Part shown: positions 36,993 to 45,257 of the stretch, in pieces
Layout of the letters: the number at the start of each line of letters is the position of its first letter
Position numbering within the stretch: position 1 is the stretch's first letter
From: Natranaerobius thermophilus JW/NM-WN-LF
GTDB lineage: Bacteria > Bacillota > Natranaerobiia > Natranaerobiales > Natranaerobiaceae
Direction of reading: 5' to 3'
Assembly (NCBI RefSeq): GCF_000020005.1
Contig: NC_010718.1
Coordinates: forward strand, 2,748,001 to 2,812,000
Length of the DNA stretch: 64,000 nucleotides
Notes under the pieces: model-generated
Databases searched by the model: none
Told to the model about the DNA's origin: nothing
What the model saw: only the letters and a program-made list of their open reading frames with translations
Program-made: the position numbers and the translations under genes

Positions 36993-37985
36993 TTGGCTGA
37001 ACCTCGGCTTGTGGTAGACTCTTCGCCACACCTTAGAAGTAAAAAAACTGTTTCTGTTGCTATGTTTGATGTGATGATCGCTTTAATACCCATAGTTTTG
37101 GTTTCGATATATTTCTATCAACAGCATGCCATATTTACCATAGCTGTCTGTATGATAACTGCAGTTTTAACAGAACTGATCGTACGTAAACTGACAAACC
37201 GCCAGCCCACTCTTAATGATGGAAGTGCCTTGTTAACGGGATTATTCGTAGCACTTTTATTTTCTGGAACTGTTGCTGTTTGGACCGCAATCTTGGCAAC
37301 TGTGCTAGCCATTGGCGTGGCCAAAGAATTTGTGGGAGGTTTAGGATGGAATTTATTTAATCCCGCAATTTTCGGTAGAAGTATGATTATTATCTTGTCA
37401 CCGCTATTTCTATGGTTAAATGATTTGTTCGCAGATATATATGTAGATCTAGGACCAGTAGATGTAATGACTCAAGCAACTCCCCTGGCAATGTTGCAAG
37501 GGGGTATGGAGATGCCTTCTTATTGGGAAATGCTTGTGGCGTTTCCAGGAGGGGCATTGTCGGAAACTTCGCCTTTAGCGCTATTAATCGGTGGGATTTA
37601 CCTACTTTATCGTGGGCACATAAATTGGAGAATTCCTGTATCGGTTATCGGTACAGTTGTAGTACTCTCACTAATCGCTGGTGCAGATCCTATGTACCAA
37701 GTGCTTAGTGGCGGAATAATGATCGGAGCATTCTTCATGGCTACCGACTGGGTGACTAGTCCCATTAACAACAAGGGAAAAATTATATTTGGAATTGCCA
37801 TCGGTGCATTAACGATTCTATTTAGATTAGGACTTGGAGCTACAGAAGGTGTCGCATTTTCCATTTTAATCATGAACGCCTTTGTGCCATTAATTGATAA
37901 GAAAACTAAACATCCATCCTTTAGTGAACCAGAACCTATAAAACAAACCACTAAAGAACACGGAAAAACAGTAGCTGAATCCTAA
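36993..37985 (+). CDS. rnfD: RnfD-like membrane subunit
   Basis: 330 residues from the TTG at 36993, which is 8 bases from GGGGG; an ATG at 36987 is too close to that site. About nine to ten membrane helices. The sequence TQATPLA near residue 163 corresponds to the Thr that carries covalent FMN in RnfD/NqrB. RnfD forms part of the ion-translocating channel with RnfA/E/G in full complexes. It is the last gene of the fdhE-fdhA-fdhB-rnfC-rnfD operon and is followed by a strong terminator, so the other Rnf subunits are genuinely absent here. They could be elsewhere in the genome. Confidence 0.88.
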   Translation: MAEPRLVVDSSPHLRSKKTVSVAMFDVMIALIPIVLVSIYFYQQHAIFTIAVCMITAVLTELIVRKLTNRQPTLNDGSALLTGLFVALLFSGTVAVWTAILATVLAIGVAKEFVGGLGWNLFNPAIFGRSMIIILSPLFLWLNDLFADIYVDLGPVDVMTQATPLAMLQGGMEMPSYWEMLVAFPGGALSETSPLALLIGGIYLLYRGHINWRIPVSVIGTVVVLSLIAGADPMYQVLSGGIMIGAFFMATDWVTSPINNKGKIIFGIAIGALTILFRLGLGATEGVAFSILIMNAFVPLIDKKTKHPSFSEPEPIKQTTKEHGKTVAES

Positions 37986-38015
37986 ATATATATTTTCCAA
38001 TTTCTCATTTGATAA

Positions 38016-38061
38016 GGGGCTGCCCCAAAAGTGATAATTTTTGGGGTGCTGCCCTTTTTTT
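38016..38061 (+). terminator. Terminator of the formate dehydrogenase/Rnf operon
   Basis: GCCCCAAAA pairs with TTTTGGGG, and the outer GGG(C) with GCCC; then seven Ts. It ends the operon that begins at 30966 and stops just before the convergent WG-repeat gene. Confidence 0.9.
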
Positions 38062-38070
38062 AAATATTTT

Positions 38071-39285
38071 CTATTTGTTTATTTCAATAAACCCAATCTT
38101 TTCATCTATAAAAACGCTTGCTTTACCTTCCGAAATTCGTCCTAACGCTACTTCGGAGTCTAATTTAAATTTTATATCGCCATCTAGATCATATACAATC
38201 CACTGTTCGTCTGTTGTTCTTACCTGAATTAATTCTTCACCTTCTTTATAGGGCCATGCCATTTCGTAGTCGGGCTCTATAATAAATTCACCTTTTTTGT
38301 TTATAAAACCCCATTTTCCTTCTGTTGATTTATTTCTTGCAACTCCGTCCTTAAAATGATCTGATGAATCCGACTCAAGTTTGAATATATATTCACCGCT
38401 TTCATCAATAAATCCGTATTCGCCTTTCATGTTTGTAGCAGGAGCTATACCACCTTTAAAATTACTAATGGATTTAAACTCGGGTTCTATCACATATTCT
38501 CCGGATTTATCTATAACTCCCCACAATTCAACTTCTTCTTTTACATTTTCTTCTTTCTCCACTAAATTTTTAATACCAACTGGTACAATTCCATCAGAGA
38601 ATGACCTAGCACTATCAAATTTAGGCTCTATAACATACTCTCCCTCTTTATTAATAAAACCATACTTCCCTTCTTCTTTACATTGAACTTTAGCTAGTCC
38701 CTCAGAAAACAGAGAAACAGAATCGAATTTAAGATCTATAACAATATCACCATCTCGGTTAGTAAATCCTGCGCCTTTATCAAAGTCAGAAACACCTATC
38801 ATATCACCTGAACCAACCCAGATAAAATCATATGTGGGCTCTATAACATAATCACCTTGCTTATTAATAACTCCTTTTTTGCCATCAAGTTCAATCTTTG
38901 CTAAACCATTTTTAAAATCATGGGCATTATCGTATTTTGGTTCAACTAAATACTCCCCTTCTTCATTTATATAACCCCATTTATCATCTAATTTAACTGC
39001 ACCAAATCCCTCTGAAAAGGAACTCGCGTCATCAAATTTTAGTTCAACTATTTCTTTCCCTTCTCCATCAATATAACCATAAGTATTATCAATACCTACC
39101 ATAGCATAACCATCTGAAAACCAATCGGCTTCATCGTATTTTGGTTCAACTACAAAGTTTAAATCTTCTTTTTGTTTTACTAAATCATCACCGTTTTCTT
39201 CTATAGGTTTTTCTTCTACTTCTTCCGTACCACAACCCATAGAAAGCAAAGTTGTTAATATAACCAAAATAAATAAACGTTTCAT
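38071..39285 (-). CDS. WG-repeat lipoprotein
   Basis: 404 residues. Signal peptide with lipobox SMGC (Cys 18). The mature part is about ten repeats of the WG/KWG type (KWGYINEEGEYLVEPKYDNA and variants: GFINKEGEYVIEP, FSDGIVPV). WG repeats form beta-propeller-like surface domains with a presumed binding role. Lipid-anchored outside the cell, acidic, single gene with its own CAAGGAG ribosome-binding site. Partner unknown. Confidence 0.88.
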   Translation of the reverse strand: MKRLFILVILTTLLSMGCGTEEVEEKPIEENGDDLVKQKEDLNFVVEPKYDEADWFSDGYAMVGIDNTYGYIDGEGKEIVELKFDDASSFSEGFGAVKLDDKWGYINEEGEYLVEPKYDNAHDFKNGLAKIELDGKKGVINKQGDYVIEPTYDFIWVGSGDMIGVSDFDKGAGFTNRDGDIVIDLKFDSVSLFSEGLAKVQCKEEGKYGFINKEGEYVIEPKFDSARSFSDGIVPVGIKNLVEKEENVKEEVELWGVIDKSGEYVIEPEFKSISNFKGGIAPATNMKGEYGFIDESGEYIFKLESDSSDHFKDGVARNKSTEGKWGFINKKGEFIIEPDYEMAWPYKEGEELIQVRTTDEQWIVYDLDGDIKFKLDSEVALGRISEGKASVFIDEKIGFIEINK

Positions 39286-39420
39286 CTAATACTCCTTGTA
39301 TAATGGATTTAGGTTTTAAGGTTACCTATAAACCTTATTTTCCACCTTTACAGTTATCCTTTTTATAAGGATAATTACCTTATCGGATAGAGGTTGGCCG
39401 TCAAAGAATTGATAGATCAA

Positions 39421-39466
39421 CCGGATTAGCATTCCGGTGCTTTATCCAATTGAGCTATGGATTCGT
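39421..39466 (-). pseudogene. tRNA 5'-half remnant
   Basis: On the minus strand: a D-arm-like TAGCTCAATTGGATAAAGCA, then a perfect 5-bp anticodon-type stem CCGGA/TCCGG around a 7-base loop with GCT at the anticodon place. The T-arm and 3' acceptor are not recognisable afterwards, and the D-stem has a mismatch. Looks like a truncated tRNA, perhaps left by a recombination event at a tRNA gene. Confidence 0.6.
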
Positions 39467-39633
39467 CCATAATATACTATATTTGTAAATATTATGCAAT
39501 AAACATAATAAAATATGATGACGGGTGACGATAGAGTATAGATTTAATACCGTTATTCCACGATCAAAGACAAGAAACTTTCAGAAGTTCTCACAACAAC
39601 TGCGCTTGAAGTTGGCTTTGCTAGCTGATTTTA

Positions 39634-39680
39634 CATAAAAATGGCCGTTTTCACGATCATGAAAACGGCCATTTTTTATG
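39634..39680 (-). terminator. Strong terminator hairpin, both strands
   Basis: AAAATGGCCGTTTTCA pairs with TGAAAACGGCCATTTT around CGATCA, with A- and T-rich flanks on both sides. Placed to end the leftward Yip1-type gene. Confidence 0.85.
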
Positions 39681-39759
39681 TAATATGTGATTTTCCATGT
39701 CATTTTAACTAAATTCTGAGATAATTGCCAAAACCATAAACAAACCCATTACTTTTAAA

Positions 39760-40437
39760 TTATATCCATGCCACTGCAAATAAAATTTTAACAAACCCAT
39801 AAATACCCATAGCAATTAAGGACAACATATTAGAATAGTACACAGGACTAACACTGAATTCATCATCAAAAGCCTTCACATTGTAGGCAAAGAATCTAGT
39901 TAGTAAGTACATATTCAATAAAAAAGGAACAAGAAGTGAACACAGCATATTAAATAATGAAATTTTAATAACAAAAGTAGAGAGTAAAGAATTAACAGCT
40001 AGAAAGACCATGCCAAATGCCGTTGCTGCTGTTAAAACAGGCAGATATTTTTGAAGTACATCAAAAGAAAGATTAACTCCAACGGTTTTTCCGATAATGA
40101 AATAAACTCCACCCATAAATATTAACCAAAATAATAGCAAAACAATAGAATATACAATGGCTCCAACAACAAAATCTCCGAATTGGAAGCTTGTGTCTAG
40201 CATACCAGTTACCATGTTGCCACCTAATAAATTACCTAAGAAAATATCCAAGGCTGAGGCCTTTAAATACTCAATTGTAAAAGATATTAATACTCCCTGA
40301 ATTAAAATAAAAATTAAAGATAAAATATGAGCTTGTTGGACTGGTCTGGTTAAAATGTGATTTTCCATAAAGATTTCATCATCTGTTACTGTAAAACTGG
40401 CATGAGAATCTTGTAAAAAAGCTTTCAGATTGGGCAT
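39760..40437 (-). CDS. Yip1-type membrane protein
   Basis: 225 residues from the ATG at 40437, which has GGAGGTC at a good distance; the longer frame to 40494 has no such site. Five membrane segments; the pattern (FGDFVVGAIVYSIVLLLFWLIFMGG...) resembles YIP1/DUF1282 proteins. Function in bacteria unknown. Stands alone between two terminators. Confidence 0.6.
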   Translation of the reverse strand: MPNLKAFLQDSHASFTVTDDEIFMENHILTRPVQQAHILSLIFILIQGVLISFTIEYLKASALDIFLGNLLGGNMVTGMLDTSFQFGDFVVGAIVYSIVLLLFWLIFMGGVYFIIGKTVGVNLSFDVLQKYLPVLTAATAFGMVFLAVNSLLSTFVIKISLFNMLCSLLVPFLLNMYLLTRFFAYNVKAFDDEFSVSPVYYSNMLSLIAMGIYGFVKILFAVAWI

Positions 40438-40587
40438 TTTTTTAAGACCTCCTTTAATTTTGTTAAATATTAGTATTAAGGGAAAATAGGTCACATTTAA
40501 TTCCGTTTCAACAAATAGTTAAATTCTCCTGCATAATTTTGTTAAATAAGTAATTTGCTATAAGGTATCCCAAACGCTACTAATGAA

Positions 40588-40623
40588 AATAAAAAATAGC
40601 CGCTCTCATTTTTAGAGAACGGC
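40588..40623 (-). terminator. Terminator of the amidohydrolase operon
   Basis: GCCG-C-TCTC pairs with GAGA-A-CGGC (40599-40623). On the minus strand it is followed by TATTTTTTATTTTC. It lies 45 bp after the amidohydrolase stop. Confidence 0.8.
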
Positions 40624-40667
40624 CAACGACCTTTTCTTAATGTGAAAAGACCGGATAATAAAATTGG

Positions 40668-42275
40668 TTATTTCTCATAAACTTCTTTCCCGTTCAATAC
40701 GGTCTTATATACCTCAATCTGGTCATAAGCGTCTTTGTCCAATTCAAAAATGTTTTGGTCAAAAATGGCTATATCAGCTTTAAAGCCAGGTTTTAATTTA
40801 CCTAGAATATTTTCTTTACCCATGGTTTTTGCCGGATTGGCTGTTAGAGCAATCAAGGTTTCAGCAGGTGAAAAGGACTCCTGCATTCCCAGGCCAACAT
40901 TTGCATAGGGGCTTTGGGGTTCATCGGCCAAGCGATTGACGGAATAGCGGAATACAGTACTGATATCACCGAATGCGTTAGGACAGTCCGATGAGAAACA
41001 AACTGTGGCACCAGATTCTTGCAAAGATTTGTGAGGCCATATTTTTTCTGCACGTTCTTTTCCTAAAAACATCTCACTGATTTTGGAAACGGAGTCAATA
41101 CCCAATAGTTCTGGTTGAGAATTCACCCCTAGAGTTTTTGTCTTTGTGTACTCTTGAATTAAGTCTTTGGACTTCTCTGAAATCATCATGCCGTGTTCAA
41201 TACAATTGACAGGATATGTGTTGTCAGATTGCATAAATGCTCTTACCATCTCGTTGAAGCTTCGGTCTCCCGTGCAGTGAGCTCGGACGCCAATGCCCAT
41301 GTCATTAGCTTCTTTTACCATTTTACGTAGATAATCCATATCAATACAGGGTTCACCATACCAGTCAGAGCGGGAAGCATATGGTTCTTCAAGCCATGCA
41401 GATTCGCTACCCTGGGGAACCCCATCTACAAAAACCTTGAGCCCAACATGGAATGCGAAGTCCCACTGCCAGTCGTCTCGGAACTTGAGCCACTGGGAGG
41501 GGCCATCTTCCAGGGCAGTGTTTATGGCGATACGAAGGGGAAGAGATTTTTCTTTAGCTCTTTCTCTGTATTTACGTTCATTCCACAGCTCAATACCACC
41601 TAGTGGTAGGACTTCAATGGTACTCGTATAACCGTTTTTATTCATATGAGCACCCAGTTCATCGATTGCCATGTCGATCTCTTCGTCGGTTGCCTCATTA
41701 ACCAGTACTGCCAAAAATTTAAGGAAAAGTGTCTCTCCTATATAGGAGACGCTACCGTCATCTTCATACTCTACCACAGATCCTTCAGGGATATCGTTTG
41801 GATCCCAGCCGGCAAGTTCCAATGCCTTGGAGGAAAAACCCCCTGCGTGACCTGTTAGATCAATGGCAACTGTGGCAGTATCTTTACCAAAATACTCGTC
41901 AAGCTTTTTAGTCGTTATCTTTCCTGCAGTTCCAGGATCATAGCCCCACACGAAGTAGAAAGGTTTACCCGGGCGTTCTTTAATGAGCTCCTTCATCTCT
42001 TTAACAATGCGTTCTTCTGTGTAGGAGGGATCGGCAAAGATACTGAATGTAAGCATGCGCCCTGTAAGGAAAAAATGTGTATGAGAATCAATCAAGCCGG
42101 GAGCAATGGTCTTATCCCCTAGATCTTCAACTTCTGCACCTTCCAGGTATTTTTCCGCTCCGGCTTTGTCTCCTACATAAAGGATATTTTCCCCTTCCAC
42201 TACAACAGCACCGGAAATTGTGTTCAAACTGTCTGCAGTAAAAATGCTCGTACTGTAATAAACTTTTCTACTCAT
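40668..42275 (-). CDS. Amidohydrolase, YtcJ/NfdA-type
   Basis: 535 residues from the ATG at 42275 behind AAGGGTGA (a GTG nine bases earlier is in frame). The metal-binding HxH is in GLIDSHTHFFLTG near residue 65. Later ligands include VRAHCTGDRS, IEHGMMIS and a distal Asp in SSDCPNAFGD. This is the YtcJ-like branch that hydrolyses N-acyl or formamide bonds with zinc. Last gene of the CoA-transferase/SDR/amidohydrolase set, so it probably acts on the same unknown compound. Confidence 0.88.
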   Translation of the reverse strand: MSRKVYYSTSIFTADSLNTISGAVVVEGENILYVGDKAGAEKYLEGAEVEDLGDKTIAPGLIDSHTHFFLTGRMLTFSIFADPSYTEERIVKEMKELIKERPGKPFYFVWGYDPGTAGKITTKKLDEYFGKDTATVAIDLTGHAGGFSSKALELAGWDPNDIPEGSVVEYEDDGSVSYIGETLFLKFLAVLVNEATDEEIDMAIDELGAHMNKNGYTSTIEVLPLGGIELWNERKYRERAKEKSLPLRIAINTALEDGPSQWLKFRDDWQWDFAFHVGLKVFVDGVPQGSESAWLEEPYASRSDWYGEPCIDMDYLRKMVKEANDMGIGVRAHCTGDRSFNEMVRAFMQSDNTYPVNCIEHGMMISEKSKDLIQEYTKTKTLGVNSQPELLGIDSVSKISEMFLGKERAEKIWPHKSLQESGATVCFSSDCPNAFGDISTVFRYSVNRLADEPQSPYANVGLGMQESFSPAETLIALTANPAKTMGKENILGKLKPGFKADIAIFDQNIFELDKDAYDQIEVYKTVLNGKEVYEK

Positions 42276-42318
42276 AGTTATCACCCTTTCAATAATTTTA
42301 GTTTACATAACTTTCTGT

Positions 42319-43101
42319 CTATAAAGTTAGTCCACCTCCTACCTCGATGACAGTGCCACTTATATAGTCAGACTCACTGGATGCCAAGAATAAGTAGGCA
42401 TAAGCCACATCCAGAGGTTCACCTAGCTGCTTTAGGGGAGTTTTATTTTCCATGGAAGACAATATCTTCTCAGGTACCTTCTCAGTCATAGGTGTTTTAA
42501 TAAAACCTGGCGCGACGGCATTTACCCTAACACCTTTTTTGCCGAATTCCTTAGCCCATGATTTTGTCATGCCAATTACACCTGATTTGGTGGCAGCATA
42601 ATTGGTTTGTCCTATATTTCCGTAAATACCAACTACAGATGATGCATTGATTATTTTTCCATAACCCTTTTCAGTCATGTACTGGGAAATTACCTGGGTA
42701 CAGTTAAAAACTCCGGTTAGATTGACATCAATAACCTGCTGCCAATCGCTTTCTGATATGTCTCGAAGCAGTGCGTCTTTAGTTATTCCAGCATTGTTGA
42801 CTAAGATATCTATTTGTCCAAATGTATTTATCACTTCTTTGGTCATTTTTTCTACACTTGATTTGTCTTTTACATTGACTTCCACAAAGAGTGCTTTTTG
42901 TTCTTGAAGCTCCTTTTGTCCCTCATTTAGTGCCTCATTTTGTAGCTCATTCTCGATCTTATTTACAACTTCCTCTCCTTCCTGTTTGTTAATATCTGCA
43001 ACAACTACCTTGGCTCCTTCCCGGGCAAAGAGAAGTGCCGTTTCCCTTCCTATTCCACTGCCACCTCCGGTTATAATGGCCACCTTATCTTTTAAGCGCA
43101 T
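42319..43101 (-). CDS. Short-chain dehydrogenase/reductase (FabG-like)
   Basis: 260 residues from the ATG at 43101 behind GGGGGT. The Rossmann motif is TGGGSGIGRETALLFAREG; the catalytic set is NNAG, Ser in INASSVVG and YAATKSG. Most like 3-oxoacyl-ACP or acetoacetyl-CoA reductases. An insert of ~15 residues (ENELQNEALNEGQKELQEQ) after the third strand is unusual and looks like a repeat expansion. Placed between a CoA-transferase and an amidohydrolase, it is more likely a catabolic 3-hydroxyacyl-CoA dehydrogenase than a fatty-acid synthesis gene. Confidence 0.88.
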   Translation of the reverse strand: MRLKDKVAIITGGGSGIGRETALLFAREGAKVVVADINKQEGEEVVNKIENELQNEALNEGQKELQEQKALFVEVNVKDKSSVEKMTKEVINTFGQIDILVNNAGITKDALLRDISESDWQQVIDVNLTGVFNCTQVISQYMTEKGYGKIINASSVVGIYGNIGQTNYAATKSGVIGMTKSWAKEFGKKGVRVNAVAPGFIKTPMTEKVPEKILSSMENKTPLKQLGEPLDVAYAYLFLASSESDYISGTVIEVGGGLTL

Positions 43102-43152
43102 ACGATTTACCCCCTTAACTTTTATTGATTTCACGACTTTTAATTTAATAAC

Positions 43153-44727
43153 TTAAATTTTATATTTTAATCCCATTTTCATATCTTTAAAAATACTTTC
43201 ATCCATGGTCTGTAAGTTGTTAGATATTTTCGGTCTGAACTCCATCTTGTCCAACACATCCCGTTCCAGGTCGATCCCCGGGGCTATCTCGATGAGTTCA
43301 AGCCCTTCGTCGACCAGGGAAAAGACAGCCCTTTCCGTAACATACAGAACCTTTTGCCCTGTTTTTCTAGCGTAATTGCCACTGAAAGTGATTTGCTCCA
43401 CATTGTTGACAAATTTAATATTTTTGCCTTCCTTGATAATGTTTAGCTTCCCATCTTTAACCTCAACCTCCAGGCCTCCTGCTGTAAATGTGCCGCAATA
43501 GATGACTTCTTGTGAATTTTGTGTGATATTTATAAATCCTCCTGCTCCTGCCAGCTTGGGTCCAAATTTGCTGACATTGACATTCCCTGTTTGGTCTATC
43601 TGGGCAGCTCCTAGGAAAGCCAAGTCGAGCCCACCACCATCGTAAAAGTCAAACTGACTGGGCTGGTCGATAATTGCTTCGGGATTTTTGGAAGCCCCAA
43701 AATTCAAGCCTCCTACCGGTACACCTCCTATGGGTCCGGACTCTACGGTCAAGTCCATATAATGATAAATTTCCTCTTCTGCTGCTACCTGGGCTACTCC
43801 CTCGGGCATTCCTATTCCCAGGTTAACTGTAGAATCTGGCTTTAGCTCCATGACACTTCTTCTGGATATAATTTTTCTCTCATCTAATTTAGCCTGAGCC
43901 TGGGTTGAGCCGCAGCCATTTCCTAAATTTCCTAGTTCTCTAATTTCTCCTGAATAGGCAGGATTGTAATTTTCGGCAAAGGTCTGCTGATGGTTATTCT
44001 CAGAGGCCACAACGACTGCATCAACTAGAATCCCAGGTATTTCAACCTTTTGCGGATCGAGAGTACTTTTCTGTACAATCCTTTCCACCTGGCAGATCAC
44101 TTTACCCCCTGAATTTTTGACAGCTTGGGCTATTGCCCTCATTTCCAGAGTGACTGCTTCTTTTTCCATTGAGATATTGCCTTTTTCATCAGCTGAGGTC
44201 CCTCTTAGAAATGCTGCATTAATGGGAAAGGCCTTGTAGAATAACCATTCCTGACCTCCAATTTCCATAAGCTCAATAATATCTTCTTTGGTCACATCAT
44301 TTACTTTTCCGCCCTGGTTTCTGGGATCTACAAAGGTTTCTAAACCGACATGAGTGAGTGTCCCCGGCTTGTTTGCTGCGATGTCCCTGAATAAATGGGC
44401 CACAACTCCTTGGGGGAGATTGTATCCTTCAATTTTGTTTTCCAAAGCTAGTTTGCCCAATCCCGGACACAAACCCCAGTGCCCTCCAATGATTCTTTTA
44501 ACAAGACCTTCATGAGCTAAATGGTTCAGGCCTTTGTCCCGGCTATTACCTTGTCCTGCTGCATAGACCAAAGTCAAATTTTTGGGTTTTCCTTCTGTTT
44601 TGAATTGTTGTTCTAAGGCAACTGTTAATTCTTCCGGGTGTCCACAGCCTACAAATCCGCCTACTGCTAATGTGCTATCGTTTTCAATGAATTTTATAGC
44701 TTCTTGAGCACTAAAAAGTTTTTTCAT
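43153..44727 (-). CDS. Acyl-CoA:acetate/3-ketoacid CoA-transferase (fused alpha-beta)
   Basis: 524 residues: alpha and beta halves of a family I CoA-transferase in one chain (YdiF/AtoDA-type). The N-terminus has [19 protein letters not shown]. In the beta half, [11 protein letters not shown] and then [12 protein letters not shown] near residue 330, whose Glu forms the covalent CoA thioester. It moves CoA between short acyl-CoAs and acetate or 3-keto acids. First gene of the operon and directly behind a sigma-54 promoter. Confidence 0.9.
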   Translation of the reverse strand: MKKLFSAQEAIKFIENDSTLAVGGFVGCGHPEELTVALEQQFKTEGKPKNLTLVYAAGQGNSRDKGLNHLAHEGLVKRIIGGHWGLCPGLGKLALENKIEGYNLPQGVVAHLFRDIAANKPGTLTHVGLETFVDPRNQGGKVNDVTKEDIIELMEIGGQEWLFYKAFPINAAFLRGTSADEKGNISMEKEAVTLEMRAIAQAVKNSGGKVICQVERIVQKSTLDPQKVEIPGILVDAVVVASENNHQQTFAENYNPAYSGEIRELGNLGNGCGSTQAQAKLDERKIISRRSVMELKPDSTVNLGIGMPEGVAQVAAEEEIYHYMDLTVESGPIGGVPVGGLNFGASKNPEAIIDQPSQFDFYDGGGLDLAFLGAAQIDQTGNVNVSKFGPKLAGAGGFINITQNSQEVIYCGTFTAGGLEVEVKDGKLNIIKEGKNIKFVNNVEQITFSGNYARKTGQKVLYVTERAVFSLVDEGLELIEIAPGIDLERDVLDKMEFRPKISNNLQTMDESIFKDMKMGLKYKI

Positions 44728-44841
44728 GGCAAATCGCTCCTCTTTCTAATACTTTTATTCTTCTTAACTTTCTTCCGGGGATACATCATTTCTTTTTATA
44801 TCTCTTTTATATCTCTTTTATCCATTTACTAATGATTATTT

Positions 44842-44859
44842 TGCAATATCCGTGCCAAG
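44842..44859 (-). promoter_or_regulatory. Sigma-54 (-24/-12) promoter
   Basis: On the minus strand: TTGGCACG-GATA-TTGCA, a perfect TGGCACG-N4-TTGC. About 115 bp before the CoA-transferase start. A sigma-54 activator gene lies just upstream. Confidence 0.92.
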
Positions 44860-44868
44860 GAATAATAA

Positions 44869-44896
44869 ACAAAAAACCTCCCTTGTAGGGGAGGTT
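44869..44896 (-). terminator. Terminator of the sigma-54 activator gene
   Basis: AACCTCCC/GGGAGGTT stem with a short loop (44875-44896), then TTTTTTGTTT on the minus strand. It separates the activator transcript from the sigma-54 promoter immediately downstream. Confidence 0.85.
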
Positions 44897-44952
44897 GAGC
44901 CGTATCTTGGATATTATGAAATTGCATGTTTTTTGTGACAATTTGATAAAGT

Positions 44953-45015
44953 TGTCTACTGTGATAGACAGTTTGGGTTTTAAGGGGTAGAGATAAATGT
45001 CTACCGAAATAGACA
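44953..45015. promoter_or_regulatory. Two upstream activator dyads
   Basis: TGTCTA-CTGTGA-TAGACA at 44953-44970 and TGTCTA-CCGAAA-TAGACA at 44998-45015, centres 45 bp apart, about 95-155 bp upstream of the -24 box. Likely binding sites for the Fis-type activator encoded at 45258. Confidence 0.85.
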
Positions 45016-45029
45016 TGTCTAACTATGGG

Positions 45030-45077
45030 GACAGTTGGGATAGTTAGGACAGTTAGAGATAGTTAGGACAGTTAGGG
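45030..45077. repeat. Short tandem repeat (about 10-bp unit)
   Basis: Four to five imperfect units of GATAGTTAGG / GACAGTTAGG. Confidence 0.75.
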
Positions 45078-45139
45078 CAACTTCAAAGATTTTTAACTAA
45101 AATATATCGCCGCTAACTCATGACTAAAGTCACGAAAGT

Positions 45140-45253
45140 GCGTGATGAGAATGCGTGATGGAATGCGTGATGGAACGCGTGATAAGAATGCGCGATAAGA
45201 ATGCGTGATGAGAATGCGCGTGATGGAATGCGTAGACGAGATTGCGTGACGAA
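45140..45253. repeat. Tandem repeat of GCGTGATGAGAAT
   Basis: About nine imperfect 12-14-bp units (GCGTGATGAGAAT, GCGTGATGGAAT, GCGCGATAAGAAT and so on) just after the activator stop. More GC-rich than the surroundings. Confidence 0.85.
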
Positions 45254-45257
45254 TTTT

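Larger units (their letters stand above)
39286..39759. other. Intergenic region with hairpins and a tRNA relic
   Basis: Holds a perfect hairpin TTATCCTT/AAGGATAA (39354-39374), a tRNA-like remnant (39421-39466) and a strong bidirectional terminator (39634-39680). No protein gene seen. Confidence 0.6.

Noticed and set aside
45140-45253. Tandem GCGTGATG units as a CRISPR-like or origin iteron array
   Set aside because: Units are contiguous without spacers, and no replication genes or DnaA boxes are near.
44728-45257. Riboswitch upstream of the CoA-transferase
   Set aside because: The structures present are explained by a terminator, a sigma-54 promoter and activator dyads; no known riboswitch motif recognised.
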